A DNA stretch of 64,000 nucleotides from UBA965 sp040396955 (lineage in GTDB: Bacteria; Chloroflexota; Chloroflexia; Chloroflexales; Roseiflexaceae): the NCBI GenBank assembly GCA_040396955.1, contig JBBAWX010000002.1, positions 124,001 through 188,000 on the forward strand, in the 5' to 3' direction. The notes beneath the pieces were generated by a model. The model searched no databases. It was not told where the DNA came from and saw only the letters and a list, made by a program, of their open reading frames with translations. The position numbers and the translations under genes are program-made. Positions 17,538 to 26,401 of the stretch are shown in pieces; the stretch's first letter is position 1; each line of letters opens with the position of its first letter.

Positions 17538-18266
17538 ATGCGTATCGCACTCTTTATCACCTGTTTTAATGACACCATATTTCCTGATACGGGCAAAGCG
17601 GTAGTGCGCGTGCTCGAGCGGTTAGGCCACGAAGTGGTATTCCCTGAACAGCAGACTTGCTGTGGCCAAATGCACTTTAATACTGGTTATCAAGCACAAG
17701 CACGTCCACTTATTGAGCGATTTGTGCAGGTGTTTGACGGATACGACGTAATCGTATCACCGTCAGCATCATGTGTAGGCATGGTCCGTGACATGTACCA
17801 ACTTGCTGCACACACCTATCAAGATGCACAATTAGCCGATGCTGTGACGGCGCTTGCTCCCCGAGTATACGAATTTTCCGAATTACTCGTCAACAAACTG
17901 CAACATATTGATGTCGGTGCATACTATCCGCACCGAGTGACCTATCATGCCACGTGTCACTCATTACGCGGCATCCGTGTCGGTGATGCACCGATCCAGC
18001 TACTGAAAGCAGTTCGTGGTATCGACTACGTGCCGATTGAAAGTGGTATGGAGTGTTGCGGTTTCGGAGGGACATTCGCCGTCAAAAACGCTGACACGTC
18101 GATGGCCATGCTTGGCGACAAAATTCGCCACATACTTGATACGCGAGCAGAAGTATGTGTGGCTGCAGATAACTCCTGTTTGATGCATATAGGTGGTGCA
18201 TTGCATCGCCAGCGTGCTGGTGTGAAGGTAGCGCACCTGGCTGAAATTCTTGCGATGGAGGTGTGA
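17538..18266 (+). CDS. lutA: L-lactate utilisation protein LutA (LldE-like, CCG domains)
   Basis: LutABC oxidises L-lactate to pyruvate through Fe-S subunits instead of a flavin LldD. This 242-aa subunit has two CCG-type cysteine motifs, 'EQQTCCGQMHFNTGY' and 'SGMECCGFGGTFAVKN', as in heterodisulfide-reductase-like proteins. The start is ATG 17538 with a weak AAAAGAG ribosome site. It is the first gene of a tightly packed lutABC operon (overlaps between all three), reading away from parAB. No LutP permease or GntR-type LutR regulator is adjacent. Confidence 0.93.
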   Translation: MRIALFITCFNDTIFPDTGKAVVRVLERLGHEVVFPEQQTCCGQMHFNTGYQAQARPLIERFVQVFDGYDVIVSPSASCVGMVRDMYQLAAHTYQDAQLADAVTALAPRVYEFSELLVNKLQHIDVGAYYPHRVTYHATCHSLRGIRVGDAPIQLLKAVRGIDYVPIESGMECCGFGGTFAVKNADTSMAMLGDKIRHILDTRAEVCVAADNSCLMHIGGALHRQRAGVKVAHLAEILAMEV

Positions 18267-18268
18267 CC

Positions 18269-19708
18269 ATGAAACCAGATTCAGTGATTATTGAGCTCTC
18301 ACCGCGATTTGAGGTGGGCGCGAAGGCTGCATTACAGAACACACAGCTTCGTCGAAACATCGGTAAAGCGACCCAGACAATCCGGGGGAAGCGACAGGCG
18401 GTGGTCTCGGAATGTGATGACTGGGAAGAGTTGCGCGAACGAGGTCAGGCCATCAAAGCAGACGTAATGGCGCATCTCGACGCCTATTTGCTTCAACTCG
18501 AAGAGCAAGTACAGGCTGCTGGTGGTCACGTGCATTGGGCTAATGATGCTGCTGAAGCCAATCAGATCATTACTCAATTGATTCAAGCCACAGGAACACG
18601 AGAAATCATCAAGGTCAAGTCGTTGACAACAGATGAAATCCGGCTGAACGAAGCACTTGAATCGGCAGGAATCACACCTATCGAAACAGACCTCGCAGAG
18701 CTGATTATTCAGTTAGCCCATGAAAAATCCTCACACATATTGGTGCCGGCTATTCATAAAAACCGCTCGGAAATCCGAGCACTGTTCCAGAAGGCGATGG
18801 ATTTACCCGATTTAACTGATAATCCGGTCGATTTAGCAGCTGCTGCCCGACGGTTCTTGCGTGAAAAATTCATGTCCGTCAAGGTGGCTACGAGCGGGGC
18901 GAATTTCGCTATCGCAGAAACCGGGAGCATCAGTGTAGTAGAGTCGGAGGGGAATGGTCGCATGTGCCTGACGATGCCCGACGTGCTGATTAGTGTGATG
19001 GGGATCGAGAAAATCTTACCCCGCTGGCAAGATTTGGGGGTGTTCATGCAACTGTTACCACGTTCATCTACGGGAGAGCGCATGAACCCGTACACCTCAA
19101 TATGGACAGGGGTGCGTCAGGGAGATGGCCCGCAAACATTTCACTTGGTGCTCCTCGACAATGGTCGTAGTCGGGTGCTCGCAGACTCAGTGGGGCGGCA
19201 AACGTTGCATTGTATTCGGTGTAGTGCCTGTATCAATATTTGTCCCGTGTACGAACGCACCGGTGGTCATGCGTATGGTTCGGTCTACCCAGGTCCCATT
19301 GGTGCCATTTTAACCCCACAGCTCGTGGGTACCGAACATGCAGGATCGCTCCCCTACGCATCATCACTGTGTGGTGCCTGTTACGATGTGTGTCCTGTCA
19401 AAATCAACATTCCAGAGGTGCTGGTCCACATGCGTGGGCGGGTCGTTGCTGACAAACAGGCAAAAATAGCTGGAATCTTCGATGTCGAAGCACTGGGTAT
19501 GCAGGCGATAGCCATGATGTTTGCAGAGGAGGGACGCTACGAGTTTGCCCAAGCCATCGGTGGCATCGGGCAATTCCCGTTCGTCCGCGATGGGTACATT
19601 GAATCTGCGCCTGGACCGCTTGCTGCCTGGACGGCCATGCGTGATATTCCTGCATTACCCAAGCAAACCTTTCGGCAGTGGTGGCGAGAAAGGAATCTCC
19701 ATGAGTGA
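18269..19708 (+). CDS. lutB: L-lactate utilisation iron-sulfur protein LutB
   Basis: This 479-aa subunit has an N-terminal LUD (lactate utilisation) domain and a C-terminal pair of 4Fe-4S motifs: 'CIRCSACINICPVYERTGG' and 'CGACYDVCPVKINIPEV'. These match LutB/LldF, the electron-transfer core of the complex. ATG 18269 lies 7 bp after GGAGG; an in-frame GTG two codons earlier overlaps the lutA stop and is a weaker choice. The C-terminal cap ('PALPKQTFRQWWRERN') is also typical. Electrons probably pass to the quinone pool or a cytoplasmic acceptor; that step is not visible here. Confidence 0.95.
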   Translation: MKPDSVIIELSPRFEVGAKAALQNTQLRRNIGKATQTIRGKRQAVVSECDDWEELRERGQAIKADVMAHLDAYLLQLEEQVQAAGGHVHWANDAAEANQIITQLIQATGTREIIKVKSLTTDEIRLNEALESAGITPIETDLAELIIQLAHEKSSHILVPAIHKNRSEIRALFQKAMDLPDLTDNPVDLAAAARRFLREKFMSVKVATSGANFAIAETGSISVVESEGNGRMCLTMPDVLISVMGIEKILPRWQDLGVFMQLLPRSSTGERMNPYTSIWTGVRQGDGPQTFHLVLLDNGRSRVLADSVGRQTLHCIRCSACINICPVYERTGGHAYGSVYPGPIGAILTPQLVGTEHAGSLPYASSLCGACYDVCPVKINIPEVLVHMRGRVVADKQAKIAGIFDVEALGMQAIAMMFAEEGRYEFAQAIGGIGQFPFVRDGYIESAPGPLAAWTAMRDIPALPKQTFRQWWRERNLHE

Positions 19709-20351
19709 TAGTCGTACGCGCATGCTCGCACGTATCCGCCAGTCCATTCAAAAAGGCGCTGGGTGGGAGCATCATGTGCCACCAACTGCGACCACGCTGC
19801 CGTTGTTCGCAGCTACTGCCGATACTACCGCATTGGTACCAGTGTTGGCGGAGCGTATTCGTGAATACAAAGCGTGGGTCGGTGAAGTGTCTGAAGCACA
19901 GCTCCCGGCTACCATCGCCCAACGCATCCACGCACGCCAGGCACGAAACATCATGGTGCCGGCAGATATCGCTTTAGATTGGTTGCCCGAAGGCATCAAG
20001 TTTCACCCGGATCATCAGCTGACCGCAGATGCTATTGCTGCAAGTGATGGCGTGTTGACCGGCGCACGTTTGGCAATTGCGTCGACCGGTACGATTGTCC
20101 TCGATGGTGGTCATGGTCAAGGGCGGCGTGTACTTTCACTGTTGCCTGATTATCATCTGTGTGTGGTTTTTCAAAAGCAGATCGTCGCAGATGTGCCAGC
20201 TGCATTTGAAGATTTGCAACCACCAGCGGGTGCACGACCATTTCTTACTTTGATTTCTGGACCATCGGCCACGTCTGACATCGAGCTGAATCGTGTTGAG
20301 GGGGTACATGGTCCACGGACGTTGGATGTCATCATTGTGTGCGAACAATAA
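19701..20351 (+). CDS. lutC: L-lactate utilisation protein LutC (LUD domain)
   Basis: This 216-aa LUD-domain protein completes the LutABC complex. It shows 'SDGVLTGARLAIASTGTIVLDGG', equivalent to the 'AETGTIV' region of the family, and ends 'LISGPSATSDIELNRVEGVHGPRTLDVIIV', the family's GPSxTADIE...GVHGP motif. ATG 19701 overlaps the last eight bases of lutB and follows AGAAAGGAATC. A longer open frame beginning at 19521 runs inside lutB and is not the gene. The next gene is convergent, 21 bp away. Confidence 0.94.
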   Translation: MSDSRTRMLARIRQSIQKGAGWEHHVPPTATTLPLFAATADTTALVPVLAERIREYKAWVGEVSEAQLPATIAQRIHARQARNIMVPADIALDWLPEGIKFHPDHQLTADAIAASDGVLTGARLAIASTGTIVLDGGHGQGRRVLSLLPDYHLCVVFQKQIVADVPAAFEDLQPPAGARPFLTLISGPSATSDIELNRVEGVHGPRTLDVIIVCEQ

Positions 20352-20372
20352 CCGACGTTCGTACTGCAGCAT

Positions 20373-20852
20373 TTAGGGTGTCACCAAGATGGTCCCCTGC
20401 ATTGCCTGATGATTCGGGCCACAGTACACGCTACACACGAACGTGTATTCGCCGGCTTGTGCGAATGAAACGGTCAGTCGACTTGTGCGACCCGGAGATA
20501 TGTAGAGTGTGGGGTACCCGGGGATTGCGAGTGAATGAGCAACATCCATGCTGGTGGCGATGATTTCGAGTTCACTCCCTGCAGGAATTGTGATGCGTAC
20601 GGCCTGATCGCGAGGTTGGCCAATATCAAACATCCATTTTTTGGCGACGATGCGCACGCTGAAGTGAGCATCGTCGCGCTGTGTTAAACCAAGAGTGCGA
20701 AATTCGCTGAGATTCAAGCGCCAGGCATCCACGCTCCCGAGTTTCGGCGGTGTCCGTACCACCTGTACGGCGAAATACGCGGCCATGAGCGTGACACAAA
20801 TTCCAGCACATAATCCTACGATGATGAGTTGTGCACGTCGCCGTCGTGTCAT
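20373..20852 (-). CDS. Membrane-anchored CuA-type cupredoxin (COX2-like)
   Basis: This 159-aa protein has one N-terminal helix (about 8-30) and then a cupredoxin domain. It carries the binuclear CuA site of cytochrome oxidase subunit II: His106 in 'DVAHSL' and 'CSVYCGPNHQAM' (C140, C144, H148, M151; C-x3-C-x3-H-x2-M). It lacks the usual first membrane hairpin of COX2 and the window has no COX1. It starts 4 bp after the epimerase stop, so translation is probably coupled. It could be a minimal COX2, an electron shuttle or part of a copper-handling path. The longer open frame upstream overlaps the epimerase and is not used. Confidence 0.8.
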   Translation of the reverse strand: MTRRRRAQLIIVGLCAGICVTLMAAYFAVQVVRTPPKLGSVDAWRLNLSEFRTLGLTQRDDAHFSVRIVAKKWMFDIGQPRDQAVRITIPAGSELEIIATSMDVAHSLAIPGYPTLYISPGRTSRLTVSFAQAGEYTFVCSVYCGPNHQAMQGTILVTP

Positions 20853-20856
20853 CGAT

Positions 20857-21900
20857 TTAGAAAAACCATTTGGCAATGCCGAGAATACCTTGCTTCCAAG
20901 GAACACGATGCGAAACACCACTTGCATGTACAAAAGATTGCTCGTTGGCGATGTACCAGTGGTAGTTCCGGATGAGAGCCTGTTTGTTCGAATACTGTGG
21001 GCGATAACCGAGCTGCCGCTCAGCCTTTTCAATCGACACAAATGAATCTGTGACAGCTGTCTCGTAGACCCATTTATAAAGCGGGGAGAGCCGAAGTAGC
21101 TCGAGGAAGCGCAACGTCCAGATGACAGGAGCAGCGGGAAGAGGAACGATTTTTTTGCCAAAACCGGCTTCGTCGAGCACTGCCTGGTAATCTTCACGCA
21201 TGGTGGTGAATTCTTTGGCACCAACGTTGAATGTGTCGTTGACAATCGCATCATCGAGCGTTGCACAAAGATAAATGGCCTGACACAGATCTTCCACATC
21301 GAGGAATTGATAGCGATTGTTGCCGCTCCCAATCATCGGGAACCCATGGCCATCCTTGGCCCAGTCGTACAATAACGCAAACACACCGAGGCGCTCAGGT
21401 CCGACGAACGATTTTGGGCGCAATACTGGCACTACCAATCCCTGGGTGCGAAAATCGCTACAAATGTGCTCAGCGCCAACTTTGGCCTCACCATATGGGC
21501 CAACACCAACAAGCGCATCGTCTTCGAAGAGCGGATGATGATCAGGGATGCCGTAGACAGCCGTTGATGAAATATGGATGACGCGGGTGATTCCACGTTC
21601 TTGCGCCGCCAAAAGTACATTGCGGGTTCCGTCGAGGTCGGTGGTACGAATGTCGTCCGCGGAATAGAGCGGCAATGCCGCTGCCGTATGTACGACAAGA
21701 TCACACCCAGCCATGGCTGCCACCAACGCCTGTCGGTCACGGATGTCGCCCGTCACGGCAGTGATTTGATCGCGTTCTGGATAGTCGAACGTCGCAATAT
21801 CAAAACTAACCACCTGATGGCCTCGACTCAGCAGGTAACGAGTGAGATTGATGCCCAAGAAGCCTGCACCGCCGGTGATGAATACGCGTTGAGGTTGCAT
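20857..21900 (-). CDS. NAD-dependent epimerase/dehydratase (extended SDR)
   Basis: This 347-aa extended short-chain dehydrogenase has the N-terminal 'FITGGAGFLGINLTRYL' (GxxGxxG) and the catalytic Y-x3-K in 'GPYGEAKVGAE', preceded by the active Ser/Thr in 'ISSTAVYG'. Such enzymes act on nucleotide sugars or on sterol/isoprenoid-type hydroxyls. AAGGGA lies just before ATG 21900; the open frame extends 14 codons further without family similarity. The only gene coupled to it is the CuA cupredoxin downstream, an unexpected partner. Substrate cannot be assigned. Confidence 0.86.
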   Translation of the reverse strand: MQPQRVFITGGAGFLGINLTRYLLSRGHQVVSFDIATFDYPERDQITAVTGDIRDRQALVAAMAGCDLVVHTAAALPLYSADDIRTTDLDGTRNVLLAAQERGITRVIHISSTAVYGIPDHHPLFEDDALVGVGPYGEAKVGAEHICSDFRTQGLVVPVLRPKSFVGPERLGVFALLYDWAKDGHGFPMIGSGNNRYQFLDVEDLCQAIYLCATLDDAIVNDTFNVGAKEFTTMREDYQAVLDEAGFGKKIVPLPAAPVIWTLRFLELLRLSPLYKWVYETAVTDSFVSIEKAERQLGYRPQYSNKQALIRNYHWYIANEQSFVHASGVSHRVPWKQGILGIAKWFF

Positions 21901-22015
21901 AGTTCCCTTCTTACCTGATTGAGCACATCTGCGCTGGAACATGTAAACTGTAAAGTGAATTAATCAATCATTTGCCTTATAAGAGGCACAAAAACCAGCA
22001 AAAAACGTACAATCC

Positions 22016-24742
22016 CTACTCACTATAATCACGTAATCGATGTTCGAGACGTGCGAGTTGTGCTTCGGCGGCCGCCAAATTATCGCGTTCACGTTGCACA
22101 ATCGCGGCGGGAGCTTTCTGTGTAAACGACTCATCTGCGAGGCGGCCTTGGCGTCGTTCCACGTCGGCTCGTGCCAATTCGAGTTCACGGCCGAGGCGCT
22201 GGCGCTCAGCGGCAAGATCGATCATTCCAGCCAATGGGATGAAAATCTCGACAGTGCCGATGACAACGGTGGCAGCCAATTTGGGACGCGGATCGAGGGA
22301 TGGTACAAATTCCACGTCGTCGTCTGCCACACGTGCGAGACGTACAATGAGTGACTGTTGTTCAGCCAAGGAGGCTGCATCTGGCGACACAATCGTTGCA
22401 CCAATAAACTTAACCGGTTCCACCTTGTACTCGGTACGCACGTTGCGAATCCCGACGATGATGTCACGTACCACCGCAATCGTACGCTCGGCAGTTTCGT
22501 CGAGTAGGGAGGTATCTGGTTGCGGGTACGTTCCGTACATGATAGTGCTATCATCGTTGCCGTTGACCCGCCCCGTCAGGTACTGCCATGCTTCTTCGGT
22601 GACAAACGGCATGAATGGGTGCAACAGGCGCAACGCCCCCTCAAGTACCGTGTAGAGCACTTCTTTGGTGAGTAATTGGCGGCGGTCATCGGCACCATCC
22701 AGTTGTGCCTTCGCCATTTCGACGTACCAATCGGCAAATTCGCTCCAGATAAAGTCTTGAATTTGTCGACCAGCCTCGCCGTAGTTGTGACTGCGCATGA
22801 GGCGATCCACATCGCTGACAAGGCGTTGATAACGAGACATAATCCAACGATCTGCCACCGTGTATGGATAGTTGAGCAGGCAATGCCCGGTAACAATCGC
22901 CGATTGGTCCGGCTTCCAATCACCAAATCGACCAAGGACAAAGCGCGTGATATTCCACAATTTATTAGCGAAGTTGCGACTTGCTTCGATGCGCTCCGGA
23001 TTCAAATTCAAATCCTGACCGGGCGAACTACTCGTGGCCAAGGTGAAGCGTAACGCATCCGTACCAAATTGCGCCATCACGTCGAGTGGATTAACGACGT
23101 TACCGTAGGTCTTGCTCATTTTGCGGCCATCTTTGTCGCGCACCAGTCCATGCAAGTAAATGGTGTGGAACGGGGCTTGACCGGTGAGGTAGCAACCGAG
23201 CATCATCATTCGCGCAACCCAGAAAAACAAGATGTCGTAGCCGGTTTCCATGAAACTGGTCGGGTAGTAGCGCTGTAAATCGGGCGTATTGTCTGGCCAC
23301 CCCAATGTGGAGAACGGCCATAAACCACTTGAGAACCATGTGTCGAGTACGTCTGGGTCTTGTGTGATGCCAGGTCCAACTGGATCTGGATCGTCGGGAC
23401 CGGGGACGATCATGTCGCCGTGCGCATCGTACCAGACCGGGATACGGTGACCCCACCAGAGTTGGCGACTAATACACCAGTCTTGAATGTTTTCAAGCCA
23501 GTGGAAGTAGACACGCTCGAAATTATCAGGCACGATTTGGGTGGCACCGCTTCGCACCGCCTCAAGAGCCATGTCGGCAAGTGGGCGCATCCGCACAAAC
23601 CACTGCTCGCTGAGCAAGGGCTCAATGATTTCGCCACCACGTTGACTAATCCCAACCGACATGCGGTGAGGCAACGTGGCCACAAGGAGGCCCTCGGTTT
23701 CGAGATCGGCCAGCACGCGTTTGCGTGCTGCAAAGCGCTCCACGCCCGCATAGATGCCCGCTTTTTCGTTGAGAGTTGCATCGCGGTTCATGATATTGAT
23801 CATGGGCAGTTGTTGGCGTTGCGCAACGTCGTAGTCATTGTAGTCATGCGCAGGAGTGATTTTGACGGCCCCCGTACCAAATGCAGGGTCTGCATGCTCA
23901 TCCGCCACAATGGGAATATGGCGACCAACCACCGGGAGTACGACCATTTTGCCAATCAGGTGCTGGTAGCGTGGGTCTTCGGGATTGACGGCCACTGCCA
24001 CGTCCCCCATCAAGGTTTCCGGGCGGGTCGTTGCCACGGTAATGAACTCACTGGCTCCAGCGGCCCACGTCCCACTTGCCCACTCGCCGCTCTGCCATGC
24101 CCCTGCCACCGGATAGCGGATATGCCACATCTGCACATCACGCTCTTCATGCTCTACTTCAAGGTCCGACACGGCAGTTTGTAGGTTGGGTGACCAGTTG
24201 ACAAGCCGGGTACCACGGTAAATCAGGCCATCGTCATACAAGCGTTTGAAGGCAGTGCGCACTGCTCGCGACAAATCTGGATCGAGTGTAAAGTGTTCGC
24301 GGCTCCAGTCACATGACGCCCCGATGCGGCGAATCTGGTGGGTAATTTTGCCACCAAATTCCTCTTTCCACTCCCACGTCAACTTCTCAAACGTTTCGCG
24401 ACCTACCGCTACACGGCTGGTGCCTTGGCGCTGCAATAATCGTTCGACTTGGAGTTGCGTGGCGATGCCCGCATGGTCGGTGCCGGGCACCCACAATGTG
24501 GGGTGTCCACACATGCGCTTCCAACGCGTGATGATATCTTCGATGGTCACAAACATGGCGTGACCCATGTGCAGTTCACCGGTAACATTCGGTGGCGGCA
24601 TCGACATCACGAATGGCGCCGCATCCGGGTTCTCGCGCGGCTGGAAGAAACCACTCGTCTCCCACCACGCGTATAGCCGCTCTTCCACCTGCTGTGGCTC
24701 GTACGCTTTCGCCATTTCGGTTGGTCGTTGCATTGAAGACAT
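22016..24742 (-). CDS. valS: Valyl-tRNA synthetase
   Basis: This 908-aa class I synthetase charges tRNA-Val. It has HIGH in 'PNVTGELHMGHA', the editing (CP1) domain with 'TTRPETLMGDVAVAV', KMSKS in 'DGRKMSKTYGNVVNPLD', the anticodon-binding domain, and the C-terminal coiled-coil arm ('LAAERQRLGRELELARADVERRQ'). The length fits bacterial ValS. The start may be ATG 24742 or the in-frame ATGs at 24733 and 24715. I see no T-box leader in the 100 bp upstream. It is a single-gene unit with a terminator of the preceding operon just upstream. Confidence 0.97.
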   Translation of the reverse strand: MSSMQRPTEMAKAYEPQQVEERLYAWWETSGFFQPRENPDAAPFVMSMPPPNVTGELHMGHAMFVTIEDIITRWKRMCGHPTLWVPGTDHAGIATQLQVERLLQRQGTSRVAVGRETFEKLTWEWKEEFGGKITHQIRRIGASCDWSREHFTLDPDLSRAVRTAFKRLYDDGLIYRGTRLVNWSPNLQTAVSDLEVEHEERDVQMWHIRYPVAGAWQSGEWASGTWAAGASEFITVATTRPETLMGDVAVAVNPEDPRYQHLIGKMVVLPVVGRHIPIVADEHADPAFGTGAVKITPAHDYNDYDVAQRQQLPMINIMNRDATLNEKAGIYAGVERFAARKRVLADLETEGLLVATLPHRMSVGISQRGGEIIEPLLSEQWFVRMRPLADMALEAVRSGATQIVPDNFERVYFHWLENIQDWCISRQLWWGHRIPVWYDAHGDMIVPGPDDPDPVGPGITQDPDVLDTWFSSGLWPFSTLGWPDNTPDLQRYYPTSFMETGYDILFFWVARMMMLGCYLTGQAPFHTIYLHGLVRDKDGRKMSKTYGNVVNPLDVMAQFGTDALRFTLATSSSPGQDLNLNPERIEASRNFANKLWNITRFVLGRFGDWKPDQSAIVTGHCLLNYPYTVADRWIMSRYQRLVSDVDRLMRSHNYGEAGRQIQDFIWSEFADWYVEMAKAQLDGADDRRQLLTKEVLYTVLEGALRLLHPFMPFVTEEAWQYLTGRVNGNDDSTIMYGTYPQPDTSLLDETAERTIAVVRDIIVGIRNVRTEYKVEPVKFIGATIVSPDAASLAEQQSLIVRLARVADDDVEFVPSLDPRPKLAATVVIGTVEIFIPLAGMIDLAAERQRLGRELELARADVERRQGRLADESFTQKAPAAIVQRERDNLAAAEAQLARLEHRLRDYSE

Positions 24743-24790
24743 AGTTCACCCATTCACATTCATAGTTATTTGCATTATATGTGAAAAATC

Positions 24791-24834
24791 GCAGAAAGAA
24801 AGAAACACCCGGCGCCTCGGCTGAGGAGGGGTGT
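24791..24834 (-). terminator. Terminator of the LysM/deacetylase operon
   Basis: On the minus strand ACACCC pairs with GGGTGT and an inner CCTC pairs with GAGG around a short loop. A U-rich TTTCTTTCTTTC follows. It lies 12 bp after the deacetylase stop. Confidence 0.8.
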
Positions 24835-24845
24835 CGTTGGCACAC

Positions 24846-25910
24846 TCACAAAATTTGCGACAGTGTGGTGACCACAATACCTTGACTGGAAAAATATTCC
24901 AAAATCGCAGGTAGGGCGTCGGCGGTACTTTGGCTGCCACAGTGAGCCAGCAAAATCGCGCCGTTGCGTTTTTCGGTATTGAGCGTGGTAGTCAAGCGTT
25001 CCACGATGAACTCCGCACTTTTTGGCTCACCCACCGAATCAAGACTGTCGAGCGTCCAAAAGATCGGTATGTACCCGCGTGCCGCCACGGCGCGTAAGAC
25101 CCGCTCGTCATATGCGCCATACGGCGGGCGAAAGTAGGGGGCTGGGCGGATACCGGTGGTTTGGTACAAGATGTCGGCCATTCCATTCAGCTCTGCCGCG
25201 ATTTGCGTATCATCAAGGTTGCGAAAGTCTGGGTGAGTTACCGAGTGATTGGCGATTTCGTGCCCTGCAGCAACGATCTGGCGAGTGAGTTCTGGATTCC
25301 GTTGAATCCAATCACCGGTCAAAAAGAACGTGATGCGCACGTCGTATTCCGCCAATGTGGCCAACATCTGGGCCGTCGGCTCACTACTTGCGCCAGCATC
25401 GAGCGTCAATGCGACAGCAGGGCGGTTGGCTCCGCGTTGCACGATAATCGCCTGTGACACAAGGGTCGGGTTCGCAGAAAGTTGAGGCACAATCAACGGC
25501 CGCAACGGTTGTGGCTCACCGTTGAGTCGATTATAACTGGTGATGTACGCAGGATCCGAGTTGCCAGCTTTCGCAATGGACACCAAGTCATCCCCTTTTT
25601 GCACACGATAGGCCAAATATGCCATGGCGGTTGCCGTGGCAGTCGGAGAAGCTGGTACAGCGGTAACGGTGGGGGAGAACGGTACGACAGTGGCGGTTGG
25701 GGTGGTGGCCACCGTTGCCACTGCGGCTGGTGGGGTGAGGCTGGTCGTGGGCTGGAGCGATACGGTTGGTGCGGCGAGTCCCGCAGTATCGGTGCTCGTT
25801 GGCGTGGCGGGTGCTTGCTGCTGTGCGACCTGCCAGACCCGTGTGCCAGCAGCAAAGATGACCAACACGGTCACACAAATAAGCACCAAAAATAGCCAGT
25901 ATTGGCGCAT
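24846..25910 (-). CDS. Exported LysM-domain polysaccharide deacetylase
   Basis: This 354-aa secreted or membrane-anchored protein has an N-terminal helix ('YWLFLVLICVTVLVIFAAG'), a Pro/Thr/Ala linker (to about 105), a LysM-like motif (about 108-150) and a NodB-type carbohydrate esterase 4 domain. Motifs are 'TLDAGASSE' (motif 1), 'HSVTHP' (the two metal His), 'RPPYGAYDERVL' and 'LAHCGSQS'. In motif 1 the second, metal-binding Asp of TFDD is Ala, so activity on peptidoglycan may be altered. ATG 25910 is 3 bp after the previous gene; the longer open frame runs inside that gene. A role in cell-wall glycan deacetylation is inferred. Confidence 0.86.
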   Translation of the reverse strand: MRQYWLFLVLICVTVLVIFAAGTRVWQVAQQQAPATPTSTDTAGLAAPTVSLQPTTSLTPPAAVATVATTPTATVVPFSPTVTAVPASPTATATAMAYLAYRVQKGDDLVSIAKAGNSDPAYITSYNRLNGEPQPLRPLIVPQLSANPTLVSQAIIVQRGANRPAVALTLDAGASSEPTAQMLATLAEYDVRITFFLTGDWIQRNPELTRQIVAAGHEIANHSVTHPDFRNLDDTQIAAELNGMADILYQTTGIRPAPYFRPPYGAYDERVLRAVAARGYIPIFWTLDSLDSVGEPKSAEFIVERLTTTLNTEKRNGAILLAHCGSQSTADALPAILEYFSSQGIVVTTLSQIL

Positions 25911-25912
25911 GA

Positions 25913-26401
25913 TTATTGCACCTTGCGGTGTGTGTTGAGCATCTGTTGAAACCAATCTCGTTGCGCAGCCGTGAAGGCCCGTTGTGGAATGGTCACATAG
26001 CTCCATGAGCCGTGGACGAGCAATAAATAGCGCCGATTTTCTACAATTGACACAAAACGTGCCCACGGGAATTGTGTGCTCCGTGTGCCCACCTGCACCA
26101 GTACGCCTGCATCCGAAAACTGCACGGTGTAGCTCTGTTCTGGAGATCCAAAACTACTCATGACGGTCAAAATAAGTGGTACCGGGTCTATGGCCAACAA
26201 CACGCCAATGGCAATCAACAGCAATTGGTTGCCACCAAATCCCAGCGTCAGACCTTGATAGGTTGCAATGACGACCAAAATCAGAGCTACCACCTGGTAA
26301 ATGCGGTGCTTGGTTGTGCCCGCTTGGTAGAGTTGGGCGGCTGCGAGGACATCGCGCAGATTGCGCTCATAGCGAATTTCAAAAGATGCTGGCATGGTCA
26401 T
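25913..26401 (-). CDS. YcxB-like membrane protein
   Basis: This 162-aa protein has two hydrophobic helices (about 35-80) and a C-terminal domain with 'ARFVSIVENRRYLLLVHG' and 'VTIPQRAFTAAQRDWF', resembling the YcxB-like C-terminal domain ('IPKRAF'). The function of that family is unknown. Its start overlaps the upstream LysM gene as ATGA and its stop is 2 bp before the deacetylase, so the three genes form one operon, presumably for cell-envelope work. Confidence 0.7.
   Translation of the reverse strand: MTMPASFEIRYERNLRDVLAAAQLYQAGTTKHRIYQVVALILVVIATYQGLTLGFGGNQLLLIAIGVLLAIDPVPLILTVMSSFGSPEQSYTVQFSDAGVLVQVGTRSTQFPWARFVSIVENRRYLLLVHGSWSYVTIPQRAFTAAQRDWFQQMLNTHRKVQ

Noticed and set aside
20853..21332. 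N-terminal extension of the CuA protein
   Set aside because: It lies entirely inside the epimerase gene in another frame; the 159-aa form begins at the normal helix and is coupled to the epimerase stop.
23360..24184. 274-codon open frame antisense to valS
   Set aside because: No ribosome site, no family features and odd composition; it is a shadow of a strongly conserved gene.
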